A stretch of 64,000 nt of DNA from Paraphysomonas bandaiensis (lineage: Eukaryota > Chrysophyceae), in the NCBI GenBank assembly GCA_965644295.1, contig CBFFRP010000297.1, positions 62,001 through 126,000 of the forward strand, in the 5' to 3' direction. Positions 1-12,707 of this stretch are shown piece after piece; positions within the stretch are counted from its first letter, which is position 1; each line of letters opens with the position of its first letter. The translations under genes and the position numbers were made by a program. Below the pieces are notes generated by a model that saw only the letters and a list, made by a program, of their open reading frames with translations, had not been told where the DNA came from and ran no database searches.

Positions 1-1
1 G

Positions 2-2967
2 AAATCATTTGTTTTGATGACTCCTGGTGGTCCTCTCACTTGTCAGAATACCATCCTGCGGTACCTAGGAGAGCTCAAGCCTGCGTCGGGTTTGGTTGGA
101 GAGACTGCTTATGACTCATCTCAGGTAGCACGTCGATGCACTATATCATTTAATATCTCTCCATGTAACTATTATTCACATTTAATTAACCATAGACACT
201 GTGGTACCTCTAATATTGTAACTTTAAATTTTATTTTTGTACAGATTGACCAGTGGATTGATTTTTCTTGGCAAGAGGTAATCCTTCATTTTATTCTAAT
301 TAATTTTGTTATTTACGATGTTCTCAGATTGAAGTCCGTCTCCATGTCTTGCTTGCGAAACCTGGATCGCCCTGTCTTGCAGATGTGTCTCCTCAGCAGA
401 AGGCCGGTATCGATGCCAAGGTGAAGGGTGAGTTGCCTACTGCGCTTCTGGTCCTGGATAGCCACTTGGAGAACAAAACTTATATTGTGTCTGAGAGGAT
501 CACTATTGCTGATATTTCCCTTTGTTGTACTTGCACCACTTTGCACAAGATGGGTCTCGTCAGCCAGGGTGCCTACCCAAATCTGTTCCGCTGGATGATG
601 ACTGTTTCGAACCACAAGTCTCTCAAGAAGACTTTTGGCCCATCTGACGCTGGTGTGAAAGGGCAAGAACAGGGACGTGGACAAATTTACAAATGGTCCC
701 GGGGTCGCATTCGTGTAAAGGAGCTGTTGAATGAGGGAAAAACTGCTATTGGACGGGAGGTTACAGTGAAAGGGTGGATCCGCACCACGAGGTCAGCAGA
801 AAAGGGGAAGATTGTGTTTGTCGAGCTGACGGATGGGTCCACCCCTCGGGGATTGCAGTTAGTGTTGAATTCTGAGAAGGTTGCCGGTACCACCGCTGTT
901 GCTAACTGCGGTGGCGCTGGAGCCTCCCTTTCCGTGAAGGGATTGGTTGTGGAGTCCCCTGCTAAGGGACAAAGTATAGAGGTGCATGTGACAGATGCTG
1001 AGGTGCTCGGTCCAGTCTATGGAGGTGAGAACGGAGAGGTAGGCGGTAAGCTTTACCCAATGGCCAAGAAGCAGCATAGCCTTGAATTCCTTAGAGAAAT
1101 GGCACATCTACGCCCTCGTTCCAAAGTGTTTTCTTCTGCTCTGCGTATGCGGCATGCCATGGCATATGCTGTACACAGCTTTTATAATGAACGTGGGTTC
1201 GTTTATGTGCACACACCGCTGATAACTGCAGCAGACTGCGAGGGTGCTGGAGAACAGTTCTTGGTTACCACTTTGCTTCCTCATGAAGACTCCAAGCCGA
1301 GTGACATTCCTACAACCCCTACCGGGGCAGCAGACTACAGCAAGGACTTTTTTGGCCGCCGGTGCTCTTTGACGGTCTCTGGCCAACTAAACGTTGAGAC
1401 CCATGCTTGTGCTCTATCTGACGTCTATACTTTCGGGCCAACCTTCCGAGCGGAGAACTCCCACACTTCACGCCACTTGGCTGAGTTTTGGATGATCGAA
1501 CCTGAAATATGCTTTGCGGATATTTTCGACAACATGGCTCTAGCGGTGAGATATTTTTTGTGGCTGCACTATAGAATGAGTTCTGACTTTAACGCAGGAG
1601 GACTTTATCAAATACTGCACCAGATATGCACTTGAGCACTGCGCTGACGACCTCGCATACTTTGAGGAGCAGTATCCTCAAGGGGAGAAGGGACTACGTG
1701 AGCGTCTGCGCAATGTTGCTGAGAGCGACTTTGCCCGCATCAGCTACACAGATGCCGTACATCTGTTACACTCGGAGATTGCCGCAGGCAAGGTTACATT
1801 CGAAAACTATCCTGAATGGGGTGGTGATCTAAACTCTGAACACGAGAGATACCTCTCCGAAAAGGTTAGTCTCGTACAGTGGTATTATATATGCTATGGT
1901 GTATATTCTCTATGATACTATTGACGTCGGGCGGTCTGATTGACTGATGAGTACGACTGTAAGGAGTCTTGGGCGATACAGCAATGTATTTAGCTCGATG
2001 ACTTTGTTTGAGAGAATACACATCACATTTTTTGCAATAAACGTAGCCTTTTATATACTGTTGTGCATGTTCTCTATGATACTATTGACGTCGGGCGGTC
2101 TGATTGACTGATGAATACGACTGTAAGGAGTCTTGGGCGATACAGCAATGTATTTAGCTCGATGACTTTGTTTGAGAGAATACACATCACATTTTTTGCA
2201 AATAAACGTAGCCTTTTATATACTGTTGTGCATGTTCTCTATGATACTATTGACGTCGGGCGGTCTGATTGACTGATGAGTACGACTGTAAGGAGTCTTG
2301 GGCGATACAGCAATGTATTTAGCTTGATGACTTTGTTTGAGAGAATACACATCACATTTTTTGCAAATAAACGTAGCCTTTTATATACTGTTGTGCATGT
2401 TCTCTATGATACTATTGACGTCGGGCGGTCTGATTGACTGATGAATACGACTGTAAGGAGTCTTGGGCGATACAGCAATGTATTTAGCTCGATGACTTTG
2501 TTTGAGAGAACAATTGAATATTTTGATATATGTACTGTCTCCTTACATATATATTACTGTAGATATACCAGAGACCTACAATAGTGTACAATTACCCCAA
2601 AGGAATAAAGGCGTTCTACATGCGACTCAATGAGGACAATGAAACTGTTGCGGCTATGGATATTCTTGTTCCCAAGATTGGGGAAATTATTGGCGGCTCT
2701 CAACGGTAAGCATTTTATTACTTTTGGAACCGTGTTTTATTCATGTCTTGTAGTGAGGAGCGACTTGATGTACTCGAGAGACGCTGTACCGAAAGCGGCC
2801 TTAGTCCACAGGATGTGTGGTGGTACTCTGATTTGCGTCGATATGGATCAGTCCCTCACTCAGGCTTTGGCCTTGGGTTCGAACGATTGCTCATGTATGT
2901 CACTGGTTTGGAAAACATCCGGGATGTCATATCTTTCCCGCGTGTTCCTGGAAAAGCTGAATTTTAG
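2..2967 (+). CDS. NARS1: Asparaginyl-tRNA synthetase, cytosolic, with GST-like N-terminal domain (5' partial)
   Basis: Charges tRNA-Asn with asparagine. Six exons can be joined: 2-124, 245-277, 328-1545, 1598-1864, 2563-2705 and 2754-2967, all with GT-AG borders. The first three exons begin with a glutathione-S-transferase-like segment ([13 protein letters not shown], then [13 protein letters not shown]), followed by an OB-fold anticodon-binding domain ([14 protein letters not shown]) and the class II catalytic core. The AsnRS signature around [19 protein letters not shown] and [20 protein letters not shown] is present, as is class II motif 3 near the end ([15 protein letters not shown]). The frame is open at base 2, so the start codon lies outside the window. 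The fourth intron is far larger (698 nt) than the others because it holds a tandem repeat. The assignment to AsnRS rather than AspRS or LysRS rests on the [22 protein letters not shown] motif. Confidence 0.95.
1907..2510 (+). repeat. 165-bp tandem repeat inside an AsnRS intron (3.7 copies)
   Basis: Units begin at 1907, 2071, 2236 and 2401 (TCTCTATGATACTATTGACG); the last unit stops after about 110 bases. The copies are almost identical. Copies 1 and 3 read GATGAGTAC where copies 2 and 4 read GATGAATAC, which suggests that a two-unit block was duplicated. Copy 1 lacks one A in the TTTTTTGCAAATAAACG stretch. The array makes up most of the intron at 1865-2562. Confidence 0.95.
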
Positions 2968-3147
2968 ACGGTGGCTGATGTTGCCAACGAAGTTTAGTTC
3001 ACATTCATTACAGGACCCTACATTACTAATAATATTGTTTGATTCTTTTTGATTTGACTGACAGAATTGCTCTTCTGTAACGATCGTATTTTGTATTATA
3101 GCATCCTAGTGATATTTCCTCTTTGGTCGGAAAGATGACTGGATTGT

Positions 3148-3336
3148 GTTCTCTAAGATAGTACTGTAGAATGCAGTATACGTTAAATACATAGTAGTAC
3201 GTAGTCAAAGATACTATATAGCTATAACTGTGAAACTGAAGTATTGTATTATGACGATTCAAGATACGGAATAATTTATCATGTTGTTGACATGTTTTAC
3301 ATGACAACACACACAATTGTGTATGCAATTAAATAA
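3148..3336 (+). repeat. Degenerate copia LTR fragment
   Basis: The stretch from GTTCTCTAAGATAGTACTG to the AATTGTGTATGCAATTAAATAAA region aligns with the LTR of copia element B (50,566-50,790), with scattered substitutions and small deletions. It lacks the TGTTGG start and the CAACA end, so it is a truncated solo LTR. It begins about 180 bases after the AsnRS stop codon. The remaining DNA from 3337 to 3797 shows no gene. Confidence 0.8.
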
Positions 3337-3797
3337 AGAGTCTTAGATTGCTGGATTGTAATAATGTAATAATAGACTGTTGCTCCGACTTTACCTACTA
3401 TGTTAAGGTGCACATTAAGCTACAACTTCACCGCGCAGTATTTCTATTGCAAACCTAGCCCCTGTCTTCAAAAACATTTCTATACCGCCACACACCTCAC
3501 ACGACTGAACGCCATAAACACCTCTCGGGTGCAGGTAGTATAGAGATAATATAATTTATAATTTACTACATTATTCATATGTAATCTGAAATCGAATCAC
3601 CGCACTATTTTCTAACACAAATACTTGATACTATTCTGCAATTAATATCTCATTATTGCGCACATAGCGACGTCCACGTGACCGACAACAAGAAATTCCA
3701 AAATTGAAAAACTTCATAATCCACTGTATTAACATCCCGGTAAAGCACTCTTATTCCGGTAACCCAGGCAAAATTGAACTATATACTTCAATTAAAA

Positions 3798-4951
3798 CTA
3801 CTTCTGTGGTGGTGGTTTTGACTGTATTTTATCCGACATTTCTGCACAAGTGAGACAGGTTACTCCCATCGCCTTCATATCTTTAACGAACTCCTCTCCA
3901 GCAGATTCAAATGTGGGCACTGATGAAGAAGCTGCACACGCATATATTACCCTAGCATACATAACTTTCCTTAATCTCACCATCAGTTAGTAGATGTACA
4001 GTAGAAGCGTTATTTCTCCAGTTGTTCATAATATCTCGCACTGTGAAATTCACGCAATGAGAGAGTGCTTGTCCGCACACAACCAGCTGCACGAAAGTAT
4101 ATTATACATATATTGTTTCATTAACAAACTGTTTACCGTCCTGCTATTGTGAAGCTTCTCTATAATTCTTCTATTGAGGTGTGTTGTAGTATCGGCAGGA
4201 ATGGGAACATCCGCCAACACAGCACTGTACATCTCTGTCAGGCAATTCATACCTTTGTGAACATAAGTCACGGAGTCCATTTTAGTAGTTGCCCATTCTT
4301 GTAAGGATGAATTGATATCTGGATGCACTGCATGCCCAGTTGTCCCAATCTGAAACAGAATTACGTGAATAGGTGAAGGAAAATTTCTGCCCTCACCAGA
4401 CAATGCTCCGGCCAAATACACAGAACGAAACGTCCCTTTTCCTCCAAGGATTTCGTATAATATTTGCAATGTTCCTAGATAATACAATCACAATTTCTCC
4501 CCATATAGCATTTGTAAACTGTACCAGATGGGTGTGATCCCGTGGAGCCCATACACCATCCACAACATCTTTATACGTGATAAGTGTGAACGGATCGGGG
4601 TGCTGCCCATCGCTGTTCACCCAGAATTTCCCGTGAGCAATATGCATGGCCTACAGCACATCAACATATTACAATCATAATGAATATATATCTCAAATAG
4701 ATTACATGATGTGTATCTAATGTGACAACTATTTCGTCAATTTCGTTCATATTGTCTTTGATAAATTTGGCTGTTCTTTCACTATCTTCATTCGCACCCG
4801 GAACAGCCAAACTTCCACCAGGATGAAAATCCATCTGAGGGTCGATGAGAAGTAATACTACATTGTTATCACGCATGCCACTGTCATGAACAACTTGTGA
4901 ACTATGACTTCCTGGACATCCGCGAAATTTCTCTTTAAGGAAAGAAAGCAT
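3798..4951 (-). CDS. Nicotinamidase / isochorismatase-family hydrolase
   Basis: Hydrolyses nicotinamide to nicotinate in NAD salvage (family knowledge). Six exons on the minus strand: 4951-4706, 4650-4525, 4474-4397, 4349-4137, 4086-3981 and 3931-3798; introns are 47-55 nt. The catalytic aspartate is in VVLLLIDPQMDF and the metal-ligand segment is TLDTHHAMHIAH. The WPEHCLIGTTGHAVHP stretch is characteristic of nicotinamidases. The nucleophilic cysteine is in VVCGQALSHCVNFTVRDI, followed by LLTDASSSVPTF near the C-terminus. There is no signal peptide, so it is probably cytosolic. The start is the first ATG of an exon that enters the conserved fold after about 30 residues. It shares a 1-kb upstream region with the divergent kinase gene. 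Confidence 0.93.
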
Positions 4952-5916
4952 TGCAATATAAGAGTAAATTGCTGTAAATCTTCTCTATAAACAGAGTATC
5001 AATGACTTCCTTTCCAGTAATATGTATCTGGAATGCTATGTGCGATACTAGCACATTGAGAGGGTGATGTATCTGTAGATATATGTATATATCTGTTGCT
5101 TAAATCTCAGATGATATGCATGTATGTATGCATGTATGTATGTATGTATGAGCGACAAGGCTGTTGGAAGTTTCACATTTGCAACATAATTATTGTATTT
5201 ACTGTAGGAATGATATACAGTGCATTAGTATACCGTATACATCTATATACACTGCTACGACGTATATATGTGAGTTGTGTGTACATACAGCAGTAATGTA
5301 CGTAGTATATCCCGTATACCGGTGTATAGGAGGAGTACATACTGCTGTACATACATACGTAAATATCATCTAGATGACAAGTACAGCACACAGCAGTATA
5401 CACAGTATACATATCTACTTGCAATCCAGATACACTGCAGTATACTGCTGTAGGTATACCATATACCCATATGGTATACGAATATACTGTACGAAGCGGA
5501 TATACAGAGTTTTAGTAGAGTAGAGTGGAGCTATGGAGGTATTGGCTCTCCCATATCTCTGCATTCATATCTCTGCATTGCATCTCCATCTCCATTAAAT
5601 ATAAACACAATTCAAAACAATATAAAATCAAAATCCTCATATATTATGATGAGATGATACTAATAGTTCTCATTATATAACTCACAGTCTACTTATTACA
5701 TACATACATACATACATACATTCATACATACATTCATACATACATACTTGAACACTTAGTATATCATCTATTTATATTAATATCTATTGAATGAACTCTT
5801 ATGATCAAGAAGGTCACTATATGATCATATTAAAGTGTTTTCAATGATTAATTTAAATATTTTATTGTGCATATAACTCTGTATAGTGAGCACTCTGGTA
5901 TTATAAGTTGTGTATC
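4952..5916. promoter_or_regulatory. Divergent intergenic region (nicotinamidase / kinase) with ATGT and TACA microsatellites
   Basis: No gene seen. It holds an ATGT-type microsatellite at 5118-5151, a TACA-type array at 5696-5748, and between 5280 and 5460 a cluster of interleaved palindromic motifs (TACAGCAGTA, TACTGCTGTA, GTATAC). Both flanking genes are transcribed away from it, so it must contain both promoters. No core-promoter element can be assigned with certainty. Confidence 0.6.
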
Positions 5917-7856
5917 ATGTTAGTTGATATTCTATTAGGAACTATTGGACTTGTCTCGATTATATATATCATCGTTTTATATATGACGAATACTGAGAAA
6001 GAAAAAGAGAAAGTAGAAAATTCTTCTCTTTCTCAGAACAATGAACAATATTGGCTCACAGTGAATGCGAGCACGCTGCGGCAACGACCTTCCCACTCCT
6101 ATGATGCCCCACCAATTGAGGCACCTCTTCCTCGACCCTATGTGCCTGGTGGCGGTCCACCGAACAGATTTAACCCACAATTTTCAAGTATGCATTACGA
6201 GGCATCTGTTGAAAATGCACAGACTGCGCACACTACCCCTCACAATGGACAGCAGTATGTACCAGAACACACTCAACTGAGGAGGAAATCAGAGCCGTAT
6301 GTGCCACAAGAACAACCACGCCCTCTAGTTCCTCTTTGTACACAAGGTACGCAACAGGTAGTATCGCCTAAACGGACGAATGCTGGTATTGAAAACCACC
6401 GCATTCAACAGCCTGTGGATAGACCTCCACCTGTACTTGCTGCACCCACAGTGGGTGGACCTTCCCATACTGTATCTACCTCACAACAGAAGCCTAGTGG
6501 TCTCCGAGGGTCCAGTCCCATTGTCAAGTTCCCACCACCAGCTGCGCCATCTCCAACAGCAGGTTTGGAGGCTCTCTATCCCCCTCCCCCCCCAGCTGCT
6601 CACACAGAGAGCCCTCCCCGAAGACGATTGAGTAGCAGTGATAAAAGCACCAGCAGTACCAGTAGTGGTCGACACTCTGGAGGCGGATCTTCTTCTTCTC
6701 CGCATGACCCAACAGGATCTAATTCGCGACAGCGCACCTTCTCAGACAGCGTCGTGGCATCAATTGATATGAAGGACATAAAACTTCTACACGTTATCGG
6801 CGGTGGTGCCTTCGGGCAGGTATGGAAAGCATCATGGCAGGGTACACCAGTAGCTGTGAAAGTACTATCGTCAGTATGCCAACGAAGTGCCTCGGAGGAG
6901 GAGCTAAGGGTCTTTACAGATGAGGTGAATATGCTGGCACGGTTAAGACATCCTAATATATGCCTATTCCTTGGTGCATCACTAAGAGCACCCAATCGCT
7001 ATATTGTAACAGAAATAGTCAGTCGCGGGTCTCTTTGGGAAGCGCTCCGCACGCCGAACTTATTCTCTGATTCAACTCCCAGTTCTGTAGGGAGCTTTCA
7101 CTGGCCGTGGTGGGTTATTAGGCGAGTTCTACATGGCACTTTGCGTGGCCTGGTTTACTTACACGGGAATCAACCGCCTATTATACATCGAGGTGATATC
7201 CTTATCCCCTACATATGTTGACAGACTGTCTTAAAACTACTTATTCAGACCTCAAGAGTGCAAACCTTTTGCTGGACGATAGCTTTCATGTTAAGGTATA
7301 GAGTTTTAATGATACTGGTATAATTCTCATTTTTCGTTTCAGATATGCGACTTCGGGCTTGCGAGACTGCGAGACTTCAGTCAAGCTATGACTGCAAACG
7401 TGGGCACTGCACAATGGACTGCCCCTGAGGTGCTCGCTGGGAAAGAGTACAATGAACTGGCTGATATATTTAGTATGGGGGTGGTAGGAGATATATAGTC
7501 TGATTAAGGCAACACTTGACTTGTGATAGGTGTTCTGGGAAATGTTGACTGGCAGATGCCCATATGATAACACAAGCAATCAAATGGAGGTGTGTTATGA
7601 TATGTGCATACCATATAGTTTTAATAAAGTGCGGGTCTTTGTAGATAGCAGTGGATGTCGCGTATAAAAAGAAGAGACCTCCACTTCCCCCCAATTGCCC
7701 GCCTAGAGTGACTGAATTTATAACGGTAAACGATTTATATGTCTTAACTTTTCTCACCATTGTCGTGATTTTCAGACTTGTTGGGCAGATCAGCCTACAG
7801 ATAGAATGTCTGCTGTCGTGGCTCTTGAAAACCTCGATAGCATCATTCCAAGCTAG
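5917..7856 (+). CDS. Membrane-anchored Raf-like (TKL) serine/threonine protein kinase
   Basis: Six exons: 5917-7192, 7249-7295, 7343-7483, 7530-7589, 7647-7725 and 7776-7856. The ATG at 5917 is followed at once by one hydrophobic helix (LLGTIGLVSIIYIIVLYM), then a Lys/Glu stretch and about 240 residues of Pro/Ser-rich low complexity. The kinase domain then starts with the glycine loop GGGAFGQV and the VAVK lysine. Spliced exons give HRDLKSANLLLDD, the ICDFGLARL magnesium loop and WTAPEVLAG. The C-lobe ends with CWADQPTDRMSA, a Raf/MLK-like CW-x6-R pattern, shortly before the stop. All catalytic residues are present. Substrate and upstream receptor are unknown; a single N-terminal helix with a cytosolic kinase is inferred. 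Confidence 0.9.
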
Positions 7857-8538
7857 AGTATATATTTAGTCTGATGTTGTATTATATAATAAGTACTTAG
7901 TCTTGTATTTAACCCTTTTCTTCTGAATTAGTAGTGGTGTCATTACATAATACATAGTTTTTACTGTGGTGTTAATGTGTTAATTGGAGCTATTTACGGT
8001 ATACTATTTTCAGAAAAGAGATCGGGTTAGTTAGTGATACTTCAACTTCAGCATGAGTTCAGTTCGGTAAGCATCTGTAGATATCACATGGCTCATGTTC
8101 AAGCGGAAACAGAAGTTTTGTCAGCCTAAGTAGAAGCATGTCAACCAGATACAATACCACAAAAATCACAAGTACAGTATGCAGTACACCACACGCCATC
8201 CAAGCTTAGACGAAATTAACTATCTGGCAATATCACTAACTTGGGTGTGTTTTGCAACCAAAAATACGAGAATGTATATTCTCACTACTGTGGAAATTCT
8301 CTCCCTGTATCTGGGTGAATCGCGTCGCGACAATACGCAATATGTAATGCAATAAGATGATAAAGTGTATGCATGGGCACTACACTCTACACTCGCATAG
8401 TAAGGCTAATAGAATAAGTATTGTAAATTCAACACCAATTGAATCATACTGGCACAATTACAGTTGGGTAACATATACTGTACTTAATACCAAGGCCACT
8501 AAATACTACGTACTGAGCACAATACTATAACCTACGCA
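7857..8538. other. Convergent intergenic region, no gene seen
   Basis: This DNA lies between the 3' ends of the kinase gene and the opposing DYNC2I1 gene. It is AT-rich and has no long open frame, repeat or recognisable RNA. It presumably contains both 3' UTRs. Confidence 0.5.
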
Positions 8539-11500
8539 TTATTTCCTGGTTTTAATTTTCGCACTATCGTGATCGCGATACTCTGTCAAAACACACGATG
8601 CAACCGTTCGTCCAACCCAAGAAGCACACTGTGGCGGAAGGGACACTTTCCCAATGGAACAGTCTTTTTCTTCACCCACATTCGCCTCACCGCTCTCAAT
8701 CACTGGTAAACTGTCTGAAACCTTTCGTATCTGAAGCGCTCCAGAGGACAGTGAGACACCTGGGTCCCCAACAGCCATGTATACACATCCTCCGAGATTG
8801 CGATATGCAGACACTCTTACGGAGCCATGATGAAGTGAGGACACCTCTACACGCTCGACAAAAAGTGGTTTGTCCGGGTTCTTCGTCAAGTCAAAATAAT
8901 ATATATTACCGGACGAATCAACAGCAAAAAAACTCGCCACAGCTGTCCATGGTGCCCACTGAACATGCACTACAGGGATTGGCGACTCCACGTCTCTTCT
9001 CCTCGATTCTCGTTGGGGAAGCGAAAACACGGACAGGTCGCTCCAAGTCTGCAGCGGATCAGTAGAGTCCATGGAATAAAGGTCTAAAGATCCGTCAACT
9101 CTACCCACTAGAACCATTGGAGGTAAATGTCGGGTCGTGTGATCTCGTCCAATGCCTGAACTATGATTTATTGTCGACTTTTGAGGGTGCACCGCGATAC
9201 ATGTAGCGGCAGGGGTAAATGAATGAACAACTGAGAGGCCGCCGGAGCCTGTGGTTGTAAAGAGATCTGCGGAGTCGTGTTTACTGTCACCGTCATCCAC
9301 GTTGTCGACTACGATGCTCCCCTGAACTGGCCTACCAAATCCGCCCCCTCTCCTGTCTACTGCCCTGTCTGCTTCGCTGCCGTATCTCACAACTCTTTTG
9401 ACCGCACCACCTAAAGAGCAATAAGATGCTTTACACTGGATGTGAAAAATAAGTGCACCCACCAGTAGATGATATTAAGAAGCACGAGGTATCTCCAGGG
9501 ATTACCCCAAGAACAGCGTCTGCACTGGGGAGTACTTCCCGACCAAAATCTGCATCATCCCGTGAATAAAATTGTAACTCATAAAATACGTTGTTACCTA
9601 GCCCAGGGTCCGATAGTCCACTCTGCAACACCCTCTGTTTCAATAACCTTACTTTCCCCCATGGACTCAAACCGTAGTCGATAGTCGACTCACTCGCAGA
9701 CACGGTTGTCTGTGTCGCAACCCAAATGATTGCCTTGCCTGACGAGTCTAAAGATATGAAGTGCGACACAGCACTAGCAGAAGTCCAGCTCTCAGTTGAT
9801 CCCGCAGCACTGCTCACAGATTCTAGTTGGACAATTGGGCACGCATGTTGTTCCAAGTCTAACTCACTCGACTCCTGCGACCTGGAGCCGTACCCTGTTC
9901 CACCGGACATGTACTCTGCAGATCCACCTGCACCGAGAGAGTGTGTACTGTAGCAGGGCTTACGAAGGCCTTTAGCGATGCGAAGGTCGATGGTGTCTCT
10001 GTTCGCGTGCAGCGAATTGCTTTCCCTCAAGTCCCATATATGCAAAGTCCCTTCCGCAGTACCACCAGCAACTACAAACGTTTGCGACGACGAGAAGCTG
10101 CAACAGGAGGGCTGTCCACTTCCTTCCAACACAACTGACGGCGATCCCGGGGCAGCAGTACTCCACACGCAAAATATACCCTGTATAGCCACATTAGTTG
10201 ATAACGCAGCGCGGTACGACACATAAAATAGATAATAGGTAAACAAATACAAAGTTGATTACCCTGAAGGGGCGGAGGTCTTGGTCATCTGTCTCATTAT
10301 ACGGATGCGCTGTCATGAGCAAGTGAGGTTGTAGGGAGCTGAATGTCACGCACGATACTGTGCGGTTCCGGACAAGTTCGTTACTACCCTCACTGACATC
10401 TCCACCAAGGGTGCACCAATCCATATCCCGCGAGAATAGTGACGTCGGAGACTCTGTTACATTCATTAACGAACTATTTGAACGATAATTTTAATCACGA
10501 ACCGTTTCGCCTCTTCGCTGCATCGCCCTGTGGTCCGGCACTCTCTTCGTCAAGTATGTCCTCACATAGCTGTGCAGCAGCTTGTAGGAAGGCATTAAGC
10601 CTATTCTCATTACCAATTTCATTCGCGGCTCCTTCATCCATACCTACTCCAACTTCCCTTTGTTGAGTAGAACCATCTCCCTCTTCGGCTTTTTCCTCGT
10701 CCTGTATTTCACCCTTACGACGAGCAGCCACACGTTTCATCGCGTTGATGAGAGCGGTATCGTCGCCATATACATACTGAACCTCTTTGTCATGCTGTTC
10801 GATCTCCTCAGTGTTGACCTCCATGTTCCGGCAGGAAACATCAATCGGCACACCCATCTGGCGGATCTGAGGATTCTGGGAGAAGAGCTTCCGGTGGTAT
10901 ACCTACACATTAACAGACCAAAGCGCTTATCAAGTAGTAAGTAGAAAACATATTGCTACCTCATATGTAGTAGAGGGCATAATGTTGAGTACGACAGCTT
11001 TATCGTCCTGCATGTCTAGAACACCACTTTCACGCAGTTTCTGCAGGCGTTTCATTCGAGGCCCCAGAGCCACTGGAGACGCCTTGTTGAATCCCATAAG
11101 TCCATGTCCTTTCTTACGGCGTTGAGTAGTTGCCCCCTCAGTTCCTTTGCTCTCAGCCAGTCCCTGGGTCCCTTTCGCATCAGACTTCGGTCGCTCGTCC
11201 CTGTCTTTTGAAAGACCGATATCGGTAGCCTTGCTCTGTCTGGCTTGCTGCTGGCGCTCCATCGCTGCAGAGTTCTCCTGTTGCACAGAGTGGCGAAGTG
11301 CCTTCATGTCGGCATCCTCCCTTGCATGGGAAATGGACAACTTAGGCACGGAACTGGGAACAGGGGCAGCAGAAGTAGGCGCTGAGGTTGTTTCCTCGTC
11401 GTCCTCGAAGTCATCGTCGTCATAGTCCTCAAAGTCATCATCATAATCATCCGCTGATGTAGTGGTTACTACGAAAACATAAATGCCACAAAAATTACAC

Positions 11501-11950
11501 AGGACCACACATTTCATAACTTGTACTTACCAGGAAGGACCGGAGAGGGAGTACTACGCACATGGCGCGGTGGATCTGAAGGGGGGGGGCGATTGAATGA
11601 CACCGTATCCCGCACAACCCTCTCTTTGGTCTCATGACTACTTCGATGACTACTCGTTGGTCGAGATGCTGAACTGGAAGTCGGGCGAGACCCTGATGGG
11701 CTCATTGATGATGGAATAGTAACTGGACTGGACATCGAGTCATCATTTAATCGAGATACTTTACCAGGAGCCATTGGGCGGGGCCGTTCAATACCCTCCA
11801 ATTCATCAGTATCAGGTTGACTCTTAGATTTACGTTCACCTTTTTTCTTTCGCTCTCTATTATATATACACAGCACAGTTATAGTGTTATTATAATGGAA
11901 TCAGTGGATGGAGTCACATACTTGCGTTGTATGGGGGGCTTTGACTCCAT
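8539..11950 (-). CDS. DYNC2I1: Cytoplasmic dynein-2 intermediate chain 1 (WDR60-like)
   Basis: Intermediate chain of the dynein that drives retrograde intraflagellar transport. Exon 1 is 11,950-11,922 (MESKPPIQR, then a spliced Lys) and exon 2 starts at 11,856. The N-terminal half is basic and disordered and contains the acidic YDDDFEDYDDDDFEDDEE motif typical of WDR60. A charged helical segment follows, ending in RLNAFLQAAAQLCEDILDEE. The C-terminal half is a WD40 beta-propeller: MDWCTLGGD, VSCVTFS, LLMTAHPYNE, GIFCVWS, GTLHIWDLRE and VVHVQWAPW. Introns of about 45-80 nt separate the exons; for example one lies between RPFR and GIFCVWS. The product is roughly 950 residues, close to the family's usual size. 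DYNC2I2/WDR34 is less likely because that protein lacks the long acidic N-terminus. It implies that the organism builds IFT-dependent flagella. Confidence 0.85.
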
Positions 11951-12707
11951 AGCTAATTATACGTTACTGGTATTACTAGAAGAGGATTGATATATATGAT
12001 AAGTGTATAGGAATGATGTAATGAGGGTTACATAGTTTGGTTATTCTATAGGCATATATATGTATATATATGTATATGTTTATGTATGTGTGTAACTCTC
12101 AACTTTAAATCCTTCAAGATTATGAACATATACATACACTCCACACTGCTGTACATACTGGCATACTACACGTACTGCTGTTACATACAGCAGCAGTATA
12201 ATTATACATATTGTACTTTTAGGTGGTTTTATAAGCAAAAATCTCCAATATATATGACTCAAGATACAGTCGTTTCGTAATTTAATATACAATATTTTCA
12301 AGTAAACTCCATATTTTAGTATTCGATATATAGAAAACCCTTAGAGTGATATATAAAAAACGGGGATATATAGTCTCCAAATTATTCGTTTATTCCTCGT
12401 ACTGAAATATACATACATACATACACAGCAGCAGTGTATCGGGAGTGTGATGTGTATGTCTGCTCTGATATTATTAAGGTAAACACAGTCCAGACAGTTC
12501 ATAGTAATACCTCATAACATATCTCACATTACATATCATTATTCCCTGTGTGTGGGATAAGTGTGTGGGATAATAGATTTGAGAGATAGTCTCTGTGTAG
12601 ACTACTGTTATCTATCTTATCTATCAGTTCATATGATTGACATCATACATTATCCATATATTATATAGCCCCACTGGAGTTTTGTGATATACATTAACTC
12701 CCTACAA
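11951..12707. promoter_or_regulatory. Divergent intergenic region (DYNC2I1 / Ser-rich gene)
   Basis: No gene seen. It contains a TATATATGTA/TATGTATG array at 12,051-12,095. At 12,149-12,200 there is a cluster of CACTGCTGTACATAC, TACTGCTGTTACATAC and TACAGCAGCAGTA motifs. A CATACATACATACACAGCAGCAG run lies at 12,409-12,434. The flanking genes diverge from here. Confidence 0.6.

Noticed and set aside
1947-2105. Hammerhead ribozyme or C/D snoRNA in the 165-bp repeat (CTGATGAG core, CTGA box)
   Set aside because: The conserved GAAA and stem arrangement of a hammerhead are missing, and the only CTGA boxes lie next to, or about 155 nt from, the TGATGA box, which does not fit a C/D snoRNA.
5173-5424. 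Tyr/Thr-rich open frames on both strands
   Set aside because: They are by-products of GTATAC/TACATA microsatellite DNA in a promoter region.
9469-10226. Several plus-strand open frames of 65-80 codons
   Set aside because: They lie antisense to the WD40 exons of DYNC2I1, whose splicing and motifs are clear.
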